Shown here piece by piece: positions 7,004 to 14,253 of a stretch of DNA of 58,577 bases. Both the position numbers and the translations under genes were made by a program. Each line of letters begins with the position of its first letter. The stretch's first letter is position 1. Where the stretch lies: the IMG/VR virus record IMGVR_UViG_3300036851_000446, positions 1-58,577 of that record. One strand, written 5' to 3'. This stretch comes from a virus. A model generated the notes under the pieces. It worked only from the letters and a program-made list of their open reading frames with translations, searched no databases and was not told the DNA's origin.

Positions 7004-7359
7004 GGCGCACCTCGTGGGTGGCCGGGCGCCGGTCGGCTTGGAGGTGCCGGCGCCCGGCCTTCGGGGTCGCTACCGCGTCGTCGACCGGGGGCTGCAACCC
7101 CCGCGCGGGGACCAGCCGAGGCTTCGACCACCCGGTGCGCGGTGGCCGGTGAGAATTTGACCGTGGGCCGGCCCGGCGGAAGACCGGACCCACGGTCGTC
7201 GCCACACCCAACGGCGGGAAGGGCGTGGGCGAGCTGGACGAGAGCGACAACGCAACTGGCGGCGAACACGGCGATCGCGCCGACGAACGCCCAGCCGTCG
7301 ACGTTGGGGGACACCAGCAGCCCGGCGAGCGCCGACAGGTACGGGAGCGCCGGCCTCAC
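7000..7359 (-). CDS. Membrane protein with disordered tail, 119 aa
   Basis: GTG start overlapping the upstream TGA. Two hydrophobic segments (LPYLSALAGLLVS; GWAFVGAIAVFAASCVVALVQLA) in the first 50 residues, then about 65 residues of proline, arginine and glycine-rich sequence. Likely a small membrane protein with a flexible cytoplasmic tail. No family recognised. Confidence 0.5.
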   Translation of the reverse strand: MRPALPYLSALAGLLVSPNVDGWAFVGAIAVFAASCVVALVQLAHALPAVGCGDDRGSGLPPGRPTVKFSPATAHRVVEASAGPRAGVAAPGRRRGSDPEGRAPAPPSRPAPGHPRGAP

Positions 7360-7493
7360 GACGCGGCGCTCCGGGTCTGTGCGGCGGCCTCGCGGGCGAG
7401 CCGTCGGTCGCGGGCGAAGCGGACGATCGCCGCGGCTTCCTCGAGGACGGCGGGGTCCTCCCACACCGACGGGCGGGTAGGGGCCGCCGTCAC
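7356..7493 (-). CDS. Small helical protein, 45 aa
   Basis: Starts at a GTG that overlaps the previous stop: VTAAPTRPSVWEDPAVLEEA, then an amphipathic basic helix (AIVRFARDRRLAREAAAQ). A 15-bp inverted repeat (7488-7527) covers its start codon and the upstream gene's last codons. Function unknown. Confidence 0.5.
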   Translation of the reverse strand: MTAAPTRPSVWEDPAVLEEAAAIVRFARDRRLAREAAAQTRSAAS

Positions 7494-7527
7494 GCCGGCC
7501 CCGAGGGGGTTTGGGGCCGGCGTGACG
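7488..7527. repeat. 15-bp perfect inverted repeat
   Basis: CGTCACGCCGGCCCC (7488-7502) and its exact reverse complement (7513-7527) are separated by a 10-base loop. It lies across the junction of two overlapping coding regions. There is no T-tract, so it is not a standard terminator. It could be an RNA hairpin that masks the GTG start of the 45-aa gene, or a protein-binding site. Confidence 0.6.
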
Positions 7528-7906
7528 CGGGCTCGACGGTGGAAGGGGGACGGGGCGTGTCTGGCCCTACCACCGCCGAGGACTTGCGGCGGAGCCACAG
7601 CCACTTCCCGACGAACGGGATCGAGTAGCGGTTGTCGGCCAGCCAGAGCACTTGGCCCACGACGGGGATGGCCATGGCGCAGCCGCGCTTGCGGTGCGGG
7701 ATGACCATTCGTCCGCAGTCACCGCAGCGGCCACGGTCGAGCGAGCCGATGCAGATGTCGTCGTGGAGGGTGATGAGCGACTCGTCGAGGTGGTGGACGG
7801 CGTCGAGGAGCACGCTGGCTTCGGTCGCGTCGGCCGGGGTCCCGAAGTGGCGGACGACGCCGTCAGCGCCATTGAGGAACCGGACGAGCGTCTCGGTCTC
7901 GGTCAT
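7490..7906 (-). CDS. Hypothetical protein with CxxC and hydrophobic segment, 138 aa
   Basis: Starts MTETETLVRFLNGADGV. A helical N-terminal half (ASVLLDAVHHLDESLITLHDD) is followed by CGDCGRMVIPHRKRGC (about residues 61-76), a hydrophobic stretch (AIPVVGQVLWL) and a proline-rich tail. Directly downstream of, and overlapping, the XRE regulator gene at 7903, so it is probably expressed with it. Function unknown. Confidence 0.6.
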   Translation of the reverse strand: MTETETLVRFLNGADGVVRHFGTPADATEASVLLDAVHHLDESLITLHDDICIGSLDRGRCGDCGRMVIPHRKRGCAMAIPVVGQVLWLADNRYSIPFVGKWLWLRRKSSAVVGPDTPRPPSTVEPASRRPQTPSGPA

Positions 7907-8130
7907 CCCAGCACCGCATCGATGTCGAACAGCTCGCGGTACGGGGTCTCAAGGGCTGCCGCGATAGCGAGCGACAGCTTGAGCGTCAGTTCCTGCTGGC
8001 CCAGCTCGACGCGGCTGATCGCCGCCTGACTGCAACCCACAGCGGCGGCCAGTTCCTCCTGGGTCAGCTTGCCCTCACGAGCCTGGCGGACGTTCTCGCC
8101 CCAGCGCTTTCGAACCTCGGCCACTTCCAT
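7903..8130 (-). CDS. XRE-family HTH regulator (candidate repressor)
   Basis: 75 aa, nearly all HTH: LTQEELAAAVGCSQAAISRVELGQQ (residues about 23-47) is a classic XRE helix-turn-helix, followed by a helix that supports dimerisation. The ATG lies 8 bases after a good -10 box, so translation is probably leaderless. It is divergent from a second XRE gene at 8227 and next to the integrase, the usual arrangement of an immunity region. Which of the pair maintains lysogeny cannot be told from sequence. Confidence 0.85.
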   Translation of the reverse strand: MEVAEVRKRWGENVRQAREGKLTQEELAAAVGCSQAAISRVELGQQELTLKLSLAIAAALETPYRELFDIDAVLG

Positions 8131-8138
8131 ACCGAGTG

Positions 8139-8167
8139 ACTCTACGCATGGTGTGAGTACACGTCAA
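8139..8167 (-). promoter_or_regulatory. Sigma-A-type promoter for the XRE gene, leaderless
   Basis: On the minus strand TTGACG (8162-8167), a 17-base spacer and TAGAGT (8139-8144). The gene's ATG follows after 8 bases, which places the transcription start at or just before the ATG. A GTGT-GAGT-ACAC inverted repeat lies in the spacer, and a TACGCAT copy overlaps the -10. Confidence 0.7.
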
Positions 8168-8226
8168 GCGTGTGGAGTTAACCCGAAGACGCCCGGGTAT
8201 ACGTCCCACGGATATGCGTATGATGG

Positions 8227-8568
8227 GTGACCGTGGGGACTGAGCAACTACGCCTGCACCTTGGACGCGCCATCCGCGACGCCCGCAAGCTGGCCAAACT
8301 CACCCAAGACGACCTCGCCGCGCTACTCCAAACCACCCAGGCAACACTGAGTCGGTGGGAGTTGGGCGACGTCCTGACGCTCGATCAGGTGTGCGCCATC
8401 GAGGATGCGCTACGACTCACGAGAGGCCATCTGCTCGTCGCCGCCGGCTATGTACCCCTGGGTACGTCGACCGAGGATGTCGTACGGCTCGACCCTGGCC
8501 TCGACGCACTCGACAAGGAGGCGCTGCTGCTGCTCTACAGCGTCTTCCTCAAGCGCTCGGCCGACTGA
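8227..8568 (+). CDS. XRE-family HTH regulator (Cro-like candidate)
   Basis: 113 aa. HTH at about residues 23-50: KLTQDDLAALLQTTQATLSRWELGD, then a helical region (LDQVCAIEDALRLTRGHLLVAAGYV) and an acidic C-terminal helix. The start could be the GTG at 8227 or at 8233. A TATGAT at 8219-8224 would give a leaderless transcript starting near 8233. Divergent partner of the 7903-8130 regulator; the two probably share operators in the 96-base gap. Confidence 0.8.
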   Translation: MTVGTEQLRLHLGRAIRDARKLAKLTQDDLAALLQTTQATLSRWELGDVLTLDQVCAIEDALRLTRGHLLVAAGYVPLGTSTEDVVRLDPGLDALDKEALLLLYSVFLKRSAD

Positions 8569-8750
8569 GCCACTCGCCCACAGGCACCCGAGGCCAGAGC
8601 CAGAACGGCGTCCACCTCGTGATGCATCTGCCGTAGCTTGGCGTTCTCGGCTTCGAGCCGGGCGATCATCCGTCGCGAGGGCCAGTGGGGCACAAGGAGG
8701 GCGGCGCCGACGTAGTGCTTGACCGCCCATGCCACGCGTAGAGCATTCAT
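8535..8750 (-). CDS. Small coiled-coil protein, 71 aa
   Basis: MNALRVAWAVKHYVG at the start, preceded by a GAGGCGAGG ribosome-binding site, so this ATG is preferred over a longer TTG-initiated frame. A coiled coil (RMIARLEAENAKLRQMHHEV) fills the middle. Converges on, and overlaps the last 34 bases of, the XRE gene on the other strand. Function unknown. Confidence 0.5.
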   Translation of the reverse strand: MNALRVAWAVKHYVGAALLVPHWPSRRMIARLEAENAKLRQMHHEVDAVLALASGACGRVAQSAERLRKTL

Positions 8751-8886
8751 CCTCGCCTCGGCCTCCCTGTCGCCCGCCGAATCGTCAGGTTGTGCCCACA
8801 GGGCCCCCTCCCCCACGGAGACCAACCACCACGTTTAGTCGCCGAAACGTCACGTGACAAGGATTATTTGATGATGGTCGCGTCAG

Positions 8887-10329
8887 CTATAGCTTCACCC
8901 CGTCGCGGTCGAACACGGCGATCCGGGACGTGTCGAACACCGAACCCCGCCGCGTCGAACGGGCCACGACCACCCGCGACAGGAACAGCCGCACCATCCG
9001 GCGGCGCTCGTCGCCGGTCATCCCGGGCCACTCCTCGGCGACCACCCCGGGGTCCACGTCCATGGTCGTCGGCGGGAGCGCCGCGAGCTCGGCGTTGATC
9101 CGGGCGCGTTCGGCCACCAGCTCTGCCCGGGCTTCCTCCCACTCGTCGTCGTCGAGGCCGTCGCCCCGGGCCCACCGCCCCGCCAGCCGGCGGCGGCGCC
9201 CCTCCAGTTCTCCCAGCGCAGCGGACAGCCGCTTCCTGTCCGCGGCGTGCACGTCCCCCGCTGCGACGCGGGCGGCGAACTCGTCGGACCGCAACCGCTC
9301 GAGCAGCACCGAGGTGACGTGTTCCTCGAGCGGCGCAGCGCCGACGTAGACGTGACCGCACGGCACACCGTCGGGGTGGACGGACCGGGCCTTGTGGCAG
9401 GCGTAGACGTTGCGGCGCTTTCCCCGGTTGGTGCTCGTCGAGCCGACCAGGTGAGCGCCGCACGCGCACAAGCCGAGGCCGCCGGTCAACAGGTAGCGCC
9501 TCGCCGGCCGCGACCGGGTCCGCGACTCGAACAGGTCGACGAGGCTTTGCCACGTGACCTCGTCGAGGATCGGCTCCCACTCCCCGTCGCCGATGACCTC
9601 GCCGCGGTGGACCCGCTTGCCGGCGATCGTCGGGGCTGACAGCATCTGGCGCACGGAGCCGACGGTCCAACGCCCGTTGCGGCGGCCCGTCGCTCCGCGG
9701 GCGTCCAGCTCGCGGCCGACCGCGGCGAGCGACCAGCCAGCCAGGACCGCTTCGGCCGCCCACCTGGCCGCGGCTGCCTCGTCGGCGACGACGACGAGCC
9801 GGGACCGCTTCCGTCCGTTCTCGATCACCTGATGGTGGCGGTAGCCGAACGAGTACCCGCCGGACGGCCGGCCCGACGAGGCGAGCCAGTCGAGCTTCTC
9901 GTTGGTCTTGACCTTGATCCCCTCCACGTACTCCTTGGCGCCGACGCCCTTGTAGCGGGCGCCGGCTGATTGGCCGGCGACGAGTGATGTCCAGCCGTCG
10001 CGGTAGCCGAGGACCCCTTCGACGCCGGCGGTGCGGAACACGGTGATGAGCCGCTCGAGCTCGTCGGGCCGGCGGGTCAGTCGTTCCTGGTCCGACGTCG
10101 TGACCTGGGTGACGGTCCGGGTGAGGACGTCAGCTTTGAGGCGCTCGTAGTCGTCGCGGACCACGTCTTCTCGTTCGCCGGAGGCGTCGGGGTCGGCGTA
10201 GTAGCGGATGGTGCAGCCGGGCCAGCGGCTGTGTGCGGCGGTGGTGCCCAGTTCGTGCTGGGTGTCGATGTTCTCGGTGCGTCCGCGTAGGCGGGAGAGA
10301 CGGGCGTAGACGCCGACGACCTCGGTCAT
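8887..10329 (-). CDS. int: Large serine recombinase (phage integrase)
   Basis: 480 aa. The N-terminal resolvase domain starts VGVYARLSRLRGRTENIDTQ, with the catalytic serine in ARLS. The recombinase domain follows, including SSGRPSGGYSFGYRHH, as does a zinc ribbon with CACGAH and YACHKARSVH...CGHVYV at about residues 285-330. A coiled-coil region (LEGRRRRLAGRW) comes before the C-terminus. Catalyses attP x attB integration through a serine-DNA intermediate. It is next to the immunity genes; attP should be close to one end of the gene. Length is at the short end for large serine integrases. Confidence 0.93.
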   Translation of the reverse strand: MTEVVGVYARLSRLRGRTENIDTQHELGTTAAHSRWPGCTIRYYADPDASGEREDVVRDDYERLKADVLTRTVTQVTTSDQERLTRRPDELERLITVFRTAGVEGVLGYRDGWTSLVAGQSAGARYKGVGAKEYVEGIKVKTNEKLDWLASSGRPSGGYSFGYRHHQVIENGRKRSRLVVVADEAAAARWAAEAVLAGWSLAAVGRELDARGATGRRNGRWTVGSVRQMLSAPTIAGKRVHRGEVIGDGEWEPILDEVTWQSLVDLFESRTRSRPARRYLLTGGLGLCACGAHLVGSTSTNRGKRRNVYACHKARSVHPDGVPCGHVYVGAAPLEEHVTSVLLERLRSDEFAARVAAGDVHAADRKRLSAALGELEGRRRRLAGRWARGDGLDDDEWEEARAELVAERARINAELAALPPTTMDVDPGVVAEEWPGMTGDERRRMVRLFLSRVVVARSTRRGSVFDTSRIAVFDRDGVKL

Positions 10330-10407
10330 ACCACTGGACTATAGCTGTATTAGGTGCTACCGTCCGACGGCGTAAGCACTCGATACAGATACGAAGGCGG
10401 AGCCCTG

Positions 10408-10653
10408 ATGCCTACCCCCATCCCCGATACCACACAACACCCGACCGGCGAGCAGGTCAACCCGCCGACCATCACACCAGACACCGGCGAGTACGAACTC
10501 GTCACGGTCCAGATGACCATCTGCCGCCCATGCCTCGACGGCGTGGGCTCTGAATGCCACACGCCCGGCTGCGCCCTGTGGATGCACCGGGTGGACCTGC
10601 CGATCCGGCCCGAGTTCTACCAGGTGGTCGTGTTCGACGAGGCCCGGTCGTGA
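10408..10653 (+). CDS. CHTPGC-family small protein (intact copy)
   Basis: 81 aa from ATG 10408, preceded by AAGGCGGAG; an upstream in-frame start lacks a site. The C-terminal half reads ICRPCLDGVGSECHTPGCAL then WMHRVDLPI, a four-cysteine motif that probably binds zinc. The same motif, in an inverted position and frameshifted, occurs in the gene at 1803-2632. It is the first gene of the plus-strand accessory run and overlaps the next GTG. Confidence 0.7.
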   Translation: MPTPIPDTTQHPTGEQVNPPTITPDTGEYELVTVQMTICRPCLDGVGSECHTPGCALWMHRVDLPIRPEFYQVVVFDEARS

Positions 10654-11000
10654 GCGACTCCACCACCGGCCGGACCGAGACCCTCGACGACTGGCTCGAG
10701 CAGTGGCGCCGGGACCCGTGGCACCCGCGGCTCGGAGAGGTCCAGGCCCTGGTCGACGAGATCGGCACGCTGCGCCTCCAAGTCGACGCCGGCCGGTTGC
10801 TGCTCGGAGCCGTCGCCCCGTTCGTCGAGTACTTCCGGGCGTCGAGCATGTCCCGGCAGCCCACGCTCCCCGACTCAATCGGCGTGGCCACCCACTCCAA
10901 CAGCCACGAGGGCGACACCGCGATCACAGTCGGCGACTTGCGGCATCTGGCTCGCATCGTCGGTGAGGCGTCGCGTGCGCTGTCCGGGAAGGAGGGGTGA
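10650..11000 (+). CDS. Hypothetical protein, 116 aa
   Basis: GTG start overlapping the previous stop (GTGA). Begins VSDSTTGRTETLDDWLEQW; helical middle (LVDEIGTLRLQVDAGRLLLG) and an acidic C-terminus (AITVGDLRHLARIVGEASRA). No domain recognised. Probably co-translated with its neighbours. Confidence 0.6.
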   Translation: MSDSTTGRTETLDDWLEQWRRDPWHPRLGEVQALVDEIGTLRLQVDAGRLLLGAVAPFVEYFRASSMSRQPTLPDSIGVATHSNSHEGDTAITVGDLRHLARIVGEASRALSGKEG

Positions 11001-11182
11001 TGGCCGGTTCACCGAAGCCGCGGCCGTACGGCCCGAGCACACGCCGTCATCCCGCGGAGGTCATCTCCGACCGGCTTGGCGATGCCGTCGAGCGCTGGCA
11101 CGAGAAGTTCACCGGCCAGGAGCGAGACGAGATCGCTGCCATCCGTCACGCCCTTTCCGAGATCGCCGAGGGCGAGCGATGA
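11000..11182 (+). CDS. Small basic protein, 60 aa
   Basis: ATG at 11000 overlaps the upstream stop and has GGAGG a few bases before it; a GTG three bases earlier is possible. MAGSPKPRPYGPSTRRHPAE, then a helical segment (RWHEKFTGQERDEIAAIRHAL). Function unknown. Confidence 0.55.
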   Translation: MAGSPKPRPYGPSTRRHPAEVISDRLGDAVERWHEKFTGQERDEIAAIRHALSEIAEGER

Positions 11183-11904
11183 GCGCCACCGAGCCCGACG
11201 TCCAGGTGAACCCTCGCGGCTGGCGCCAGCTGGTCAACAACACGAGCCGGGTCGGCGAGATCGACGCCGTCTACGCCGACCTCGTGTCCGCGCTCGGAGC
11301 CCCGATGGACCCCGGCTACGAGAAGTGCGACGCCTACTGGCTGATCCTCTGGCCCGACGGGATCGTCGCCACGGTCTACAACTACAAGGACGGCCGACGG
11401 TACCTCGGCGACGCGGGGCTGCCAGTCGAGCAGATCCGGGAGTGGCACATCGGCTCACATCCCGAGCAGTGCGAGCCCCGCGTGGTCGTCCGGGCGGTCG
11501 ATGGGCTGATCCGGTTGCGGCGAAAGGCCGACGAGCCCGACGACCAGTCCGAGCCGATCGATCAGTTCGGACGCACGCTGCTGAATCGCTTACGCAGTGA
11601 GAGCCAAGCCTACGGCGACCACCGGGGCGCTGGCGGGCTCTGCGGCGAGGCCGCTGACGAGATCGAACGTCTGCGCTCGGACCTGCACAACATGGGCGTG
11701 GGGCGGGAGAAGCTCCGTCAACGGCTGAGCGCCGACAACGAGAGGCTGCGGGGGCTGAACGACGAGGTCAATCTCAAGCTCGGTGGACTCGAAGGCGACC
11801 TGCACCTGATCGCCACCCGGCACGGCTTCCCCAACTGGAAGACCTACGCCGAGGATCTCGACAAGTGCCTGGTGATCCGGGAGATCGAAGATGACAATGG
11901 GTGA
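11179..11904 (+). CDS. Hypothetical protein, 241 aa, with coiled coil
   Basis: Starts MSATEPDVQVNPRGWRQLV. The first 110 residues form a mixed alpha/beta region with several tryptophans (YWLILWPDGIVATVYNY). The C-terminal half is helical and coiled-coil (EAADEIERLRSDLHNMG; LSADNERLRGLNDEVNLKL). Such coiled-coil proteins of the actinophage accessory arm are usually of unknown function. Overlaps both neighbours. Confidence 0.65.
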   Translation: MSATEPDVQVNPRGWRQLVNNTSRVGEIDAVYADLVSALGAPMDPGYEKCDAYWLILWPDGIVATVYNYKDGRRYLGDAGLPVEQIREWHIGSHPEQCEPRVVVRAVDGLIRLRRKADEPDDQSEPIDQFGRTLLNRLRSESQAYGDHRGAGGLCGEAADEIERLRSDLHNMGVGREKLRQRLSADNERLRGLNDEVNLKLGGLEGDLHLIATRHGFPNWKTYAEDLDKCLVIREIEDDNG

Positions 11905-12109
11905 CCTCGCCGCCGATGCCGCCGACGTGTGCGCCTGGGCGGCGGACCTGTCCAACCGGATGCGCCGCTTCGAACCCGTCCCCGACGACGAGCTGGCGGC
12001 GTTCGAGGCCCGCAAGGAGAGCGTGGTCGAACGCATCGAGCCGGGGTTCTATGAGGACTATGGAGACGACGATGCGGAAAATTCCGACCCTGTTCGTGCG
12101 CGACCCTGA
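11891..12109 (+). CDS. Small acidic protein, 72 aa
   Basis: MTMGDLAADAADVCAWAADL, then FEPVPDDELAAFEARKESVV and a strongly acidic C-terminus. The gene overlaps the end of the previous gene and the first 38 bases of the RNA ligase gene. No domain recognised; possibly a partner of the ligase by position only. Confidence 0.55.
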   Translation: MTMGDLAADAADVCAWAADLSNRMRRFEPVPDDELAAFEARKESVVERIEPGFYEDYGDDDAENSDPVRARP

Positions 12110-12638
12110 CGACATGCGCCGGGTCCTGCCCGAAGTGCACCCGGACTGCAAGTGGGTGCTCGACGGCGAGGGTACGGCCACCCGCAAGTACGACGGGATC
12201 TGCGTGCGCCTGACTCGCGACGGCCCCTGGTGGGCTCGGCGCGAGATCAAGCCCGGCAAGGAGGCGCCGGCCAACTTCGTGCCCGAGCAGCTCGACGAGG
12301 CCACGGGCAAGACGTTCGGCTGGGAACCGATCGAGCAGACCGGCTGGGTGAAGTACCTCAACGAGGCCACCACCGCGGCCATGCCCGGCCTGACGTCAGG
12401 CACCTACGAGCTGTGCGGACCCAAGATCAATCGCAACCCCGAGGGCTACCCCGGCCATCGCCTGATCCGCCACGAGGTCGCCGAGGTCGATGTGCTCACG
12501 TCCAACGGCGAGCCCCGGGACTTCGCGGGTTGCCGTAGCCGCGTGGTCCAGCTCGGCGAGCGTGGGTGGGAGGGCATCGTGTGGCACCACCCCGACGGAC
12601 GCATGGCCAAGCTCAAGGCGCGGGACTTCAAGTTCTAG
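12072..12638 (+). CDS. RNA ligase, RLIG1/DUF5565-like
   Basis: 188 aa. Nucleotidyltransferase motifs are in order: motif I KYDG with adenylated Lys39 (ATRKYDGICVRL), the ARREIKPG segment, motif III-like TYELCGPKINRNPEGYPGHR (about 111-130), motif IV EGIVWHHPDG (167-176) and motif V KLK at the C-terminus. The spacing and the GPKINRNPEGY and EGIVWH blocks resemble vertebrate C12orf29/RLIG1, a 5'-3' RNA ligase, rather than T4 Rnl1. Start 12072 has GGAG six bases upstream; 12060 is an alternative. It probably seals broken RNA, with tRNA a natural substrate. It lies 2 kb from the Ro60/Y-RNA locus on the same strand. Confidence 0.8.
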   Translation: MRKIPTLFVRDPDDMRRVLPEVHPDCKWVLDGEGTATRKYDGICVRLTRDGPWWARREIKPGKEAPANFVPEQLDEATGKTFGWEPIEQTGWVKYLNEATTAAMPGLTSGTYELCGPKINRNPEGYPGHRLIRHEVAEVDVLTSNGEPRDFAGCRSRVVQLGERGWEGIVWHHPDGRMAKLKARDFKF

Positions 12639-12850
12639 CGATGGCGGGGTGTTTCGCCGTGGCAGAGATCGCGGGCCGATTCGCTGAGCGCATCCAGCTC
12701 GTGCGCCAGCCGGTCATCGACCGGGCCGCAGTAGCCGTCGAGGCGTTCGGCCAGCAGCCGGGCGTCGAGGGTCAACCGTTCGCGGATGTCCGCCATGGTG
12801 GGTTCCGCGAGGCGTTCCTTCGCGCTCAACGGTCGCTCGGCGCGGTTCAC
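12635..12850 (-). CDS. Hypothetical helical protein, 71 aa
   Basis: GTG start overlapping the stop of the gene before it. Helical, charged sequence: SAKERLAEPTMADIRERLTL then LLAERLDGYCGPVDDRLAHE. Converges on the RNA ligase gene and overlaps its stop by 4 bases. Function unknown. Confidence 0.5.
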   Translation of the reverse strand: MNRAERPLSAKERLAEPTMADIRERLTLDARLLAERLDGYCGPVDDRLAHELDALSESARDLCHGETPRHR

Positions 12851-13047
12851 GTCGGGATCCCGCGGTCGGCGAGCTCGTGGCGGTACGCGGTGAGCCTCGC
12901 GTAGTCGGGGCTGTAGAAGTCCCGGTCGCAGTGTCGGAGCCGCCGGATCCGGTGTCGCAGCCGCCGGGTGCCGGCGCTCTGCGCCCACCCGCGGGCGTCG
13001 ATGAACGCCGCGTGGACCTCGTCGATCTGGGTCCTAGCCTGTGCCAC
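12847..13047 (-). CDS. Small basic protein, 66 aa
   Basis: MAQARTQIDEVHAAFIDARG, then a very basic segment (GTRRLRHRIRRLRHCDRDFY). High charge suggests nucleic-acid binding. First gene of a two-gene minus-strand unit divergent from the XRE-DUF5753 gene; the 147-base gap between them must hold the promoters. No strong TTGACA-type box is visible there. Confidence 0.5.
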   Translation of the reverse strand: MAQARTQIDEVHAAFIDARGWAQSAGTRRLRHRIRRLRHCDRDFYSPDYARLTAYRHELADRGIPT

Positions 13048-13221
13048 TGCCGCACCTTCCCTTTGTGGGTGGGGCCATGTCCCCGGTCGATGCCACTCGA
13101 CGCGGGGACCGTTCCGTTCAGGGTGCGCTTGGTTGCACGGACAGTTAAAGCCGCGTGACCGTGCAGAAACCGTGCCCCGTGTCGGCTACCGTGGGTGGCA
13201 ACAAAGGGAAGGGGCCGGACG

Positions 13222-14022
13222 GTGGCACGTCGGCAACGACTCGTCGACAGACGAGAGGAACTCGGGCTCACCCAAGAGGACGTCGCCCGCGCCGCGGGGC
13301 TCACCGCCAACAGCATCCGCCGCTACGAACTCGGGCTCTCGACCCCACGCGGCGGGGACCGGCGGGCGTACGCCGAGGCGCTGGGGTGGGAACCTCTCCA
13401 GCTCGCCATGGCGATGAGCGACGAACCTCAGCCGGTCAACGGCCACGCCGTCCCCGGGTGGCTGGGTCATCTAGCTTCCCTCGAGCAGGCTGCCGGCAGG
13501 GTGGCGGCGTTCGAACCCGTCGTCGTCCATGGCCTGTTGCAGACCGCTGCCTACGCCTGTGCGATCGAAGCCATCGGGCCCGACTCGGTCAGCGGGGACG
13601 CCGTAGCTCGCAAGGTCGAGAACCGTCTCGCCCGCCAAGCCGTCCTCGACCACAACCGCTTCGAGCTCGCGGTGGTGCTCGACGAATCCGTTCTCCGGCG
13701 ACAAGCCGGCGGCCGGGATGTGATGGCCGCGCAGCTCGATCACCTCGCCGAGATCAGCGCCCACCCTGCCGTCGATCTGCGGGTGCTGTCGCTCAGTTCG
13801 GGTGTGTTCTCCGCGGCGTTCGGGTCGTTCTCGTTGTTCGCCCAGCCGGGTGCCAGCGACCCGTACATGGCTGTAACGGAGGACCGTGCCGGCCCTCACT
13901 ACCTGGACCGCCCCCACGAGCTGGAAGCGCATTCAGCCCTGTTCGCCCACCTGTCCGACGCGGCGTGGCCACCGACGGCATCCGTTGACCTGATCCACGC
14001 TGTCTCCAAGGAGTACCGATGA
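13222..14022 (+). CDS. XRE regulator with DUF5753 (Scr1-family antitoxin-like)
   Basis: 266 aa from GTG 13222, which has AAGGGAAGG upstream; GTG 13195 is the alternative. N-terminal HTH (GLTQEDVARAAGLTANSIRR), then a DUF5753 sensor-type domain (FEPVVVHGLLQTAAYACAIE; VVLDESVLRRQAGGRDVMAA; LYLD-like HYLDRPHELEAHSALF). In streptomycetes this architecture pairs with a DUF397 protein encoded next to it, and some such pairs behave as toxin-antitoxin or developmental regulators. Here the partner follows with an ATGA overlap. It may control lysogenic genes or act as an addiction module. Confidence 0.85.
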   Translation: MARRQRLVDRREELGLTQEDVARAAGLTANSIRRYELGLSTPRGGDRRAYAEALGWEPLQLAMAMSDEPQPVNGHAVPGWLGHLASLEQAAGRVAAFEPVVVHGLLQTAAYACAIEAIGPDSVSGDAVARKVENRLARQAVLDHNRFELAVVLDESVLRRQAGGRDVMAAQLDHLAEISAHPAVDLRVLSLSSGVFSAAFGSFSLFAQPGASDPYMAVTEDRAGPHYLDRPHELEAHSALFAHLSDAAWPPTASVDLIHAVSKEYR

Positions 14023-14213
14023 CAACACCCCGTTGGCGCATCTCGTCGTTCAGCGGCCAGAACGGCTCGTGTGTCGCCATTGCACCCGTCGATGACGCGG
14101 TGCTGGTGCGCAACAGCGTCCACCCCGACCGCGGGACCCTCGCGTTCCCGGCTGGTGCGATGGCGGCGTTCGTCGCCGCGGCTAAGGCCGGCGAGTACGA
14201 CGACCTCGGTTAA
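14019..14213 (+). CDS. DUF397 protein
   Basis: 64 aa, full family length. Diagnostic features are WRISSFSGQNGSCVAIAP near the N-terminus, then VLVRNSVHPD and FPAGAMAAFVAAAKAGEYD at the end. The ATG overlaps the XRE gene's stop (ATGA), the standard arrangement for XRE-DUF5753/DUF397 pairs, in which the small protein may be the toxin or the ligand of its partner. It ends only a few bases before the promoter of the Y-RNA/Ro60 locus. Confidence 0.88.
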   Translation: MTTPRWRISSFSGQNGSCVAIAPVDDAVLVRNSVHPDRGTLAFPAGAMAAFVAAAKAGEYDDLG

Positions 14214-14217
14214 GCGC

Positions 14218-14246
14218 TTGACGCGATAAGCCGCTTATCGTACGGT
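14218..14246 (+). promoter_or_regulatory. Promoter of the Y-RNA/Ro60 transcript
   Basis: TTGACG (14218-14223), exactly 17 bases, TACGGT (14241-14246). It is the best plus-strand promoter in the window. The start point near 14253 coincides with the first base of Y-RNA element 1 (14254), so that RNA could be made without 5' processing. Confidence 0.75.
14224..14240. promoter_or_regulatory. Operator palindrome filling the promoter spacer
   Basis: CGATAAG-CCG-CTTATCG is a perfect 7+3+7 inverted repeat that occupies precisely the 17 bases between the -35 and -10 boxes. A dimeric repressor bound here would block RNA polymerase. Candidate proteins are the XRE regulator encoded just upstream or the HTH protein encoded after Ro60. 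Confidence 0.65.
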
Positions 14247-14253
14247 GGTCCTC

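Noticed and set aside
7488-7527. Rho-independent terminator
   Set aside because: No T-tract on either side and it lies within coding DNA of two genes.
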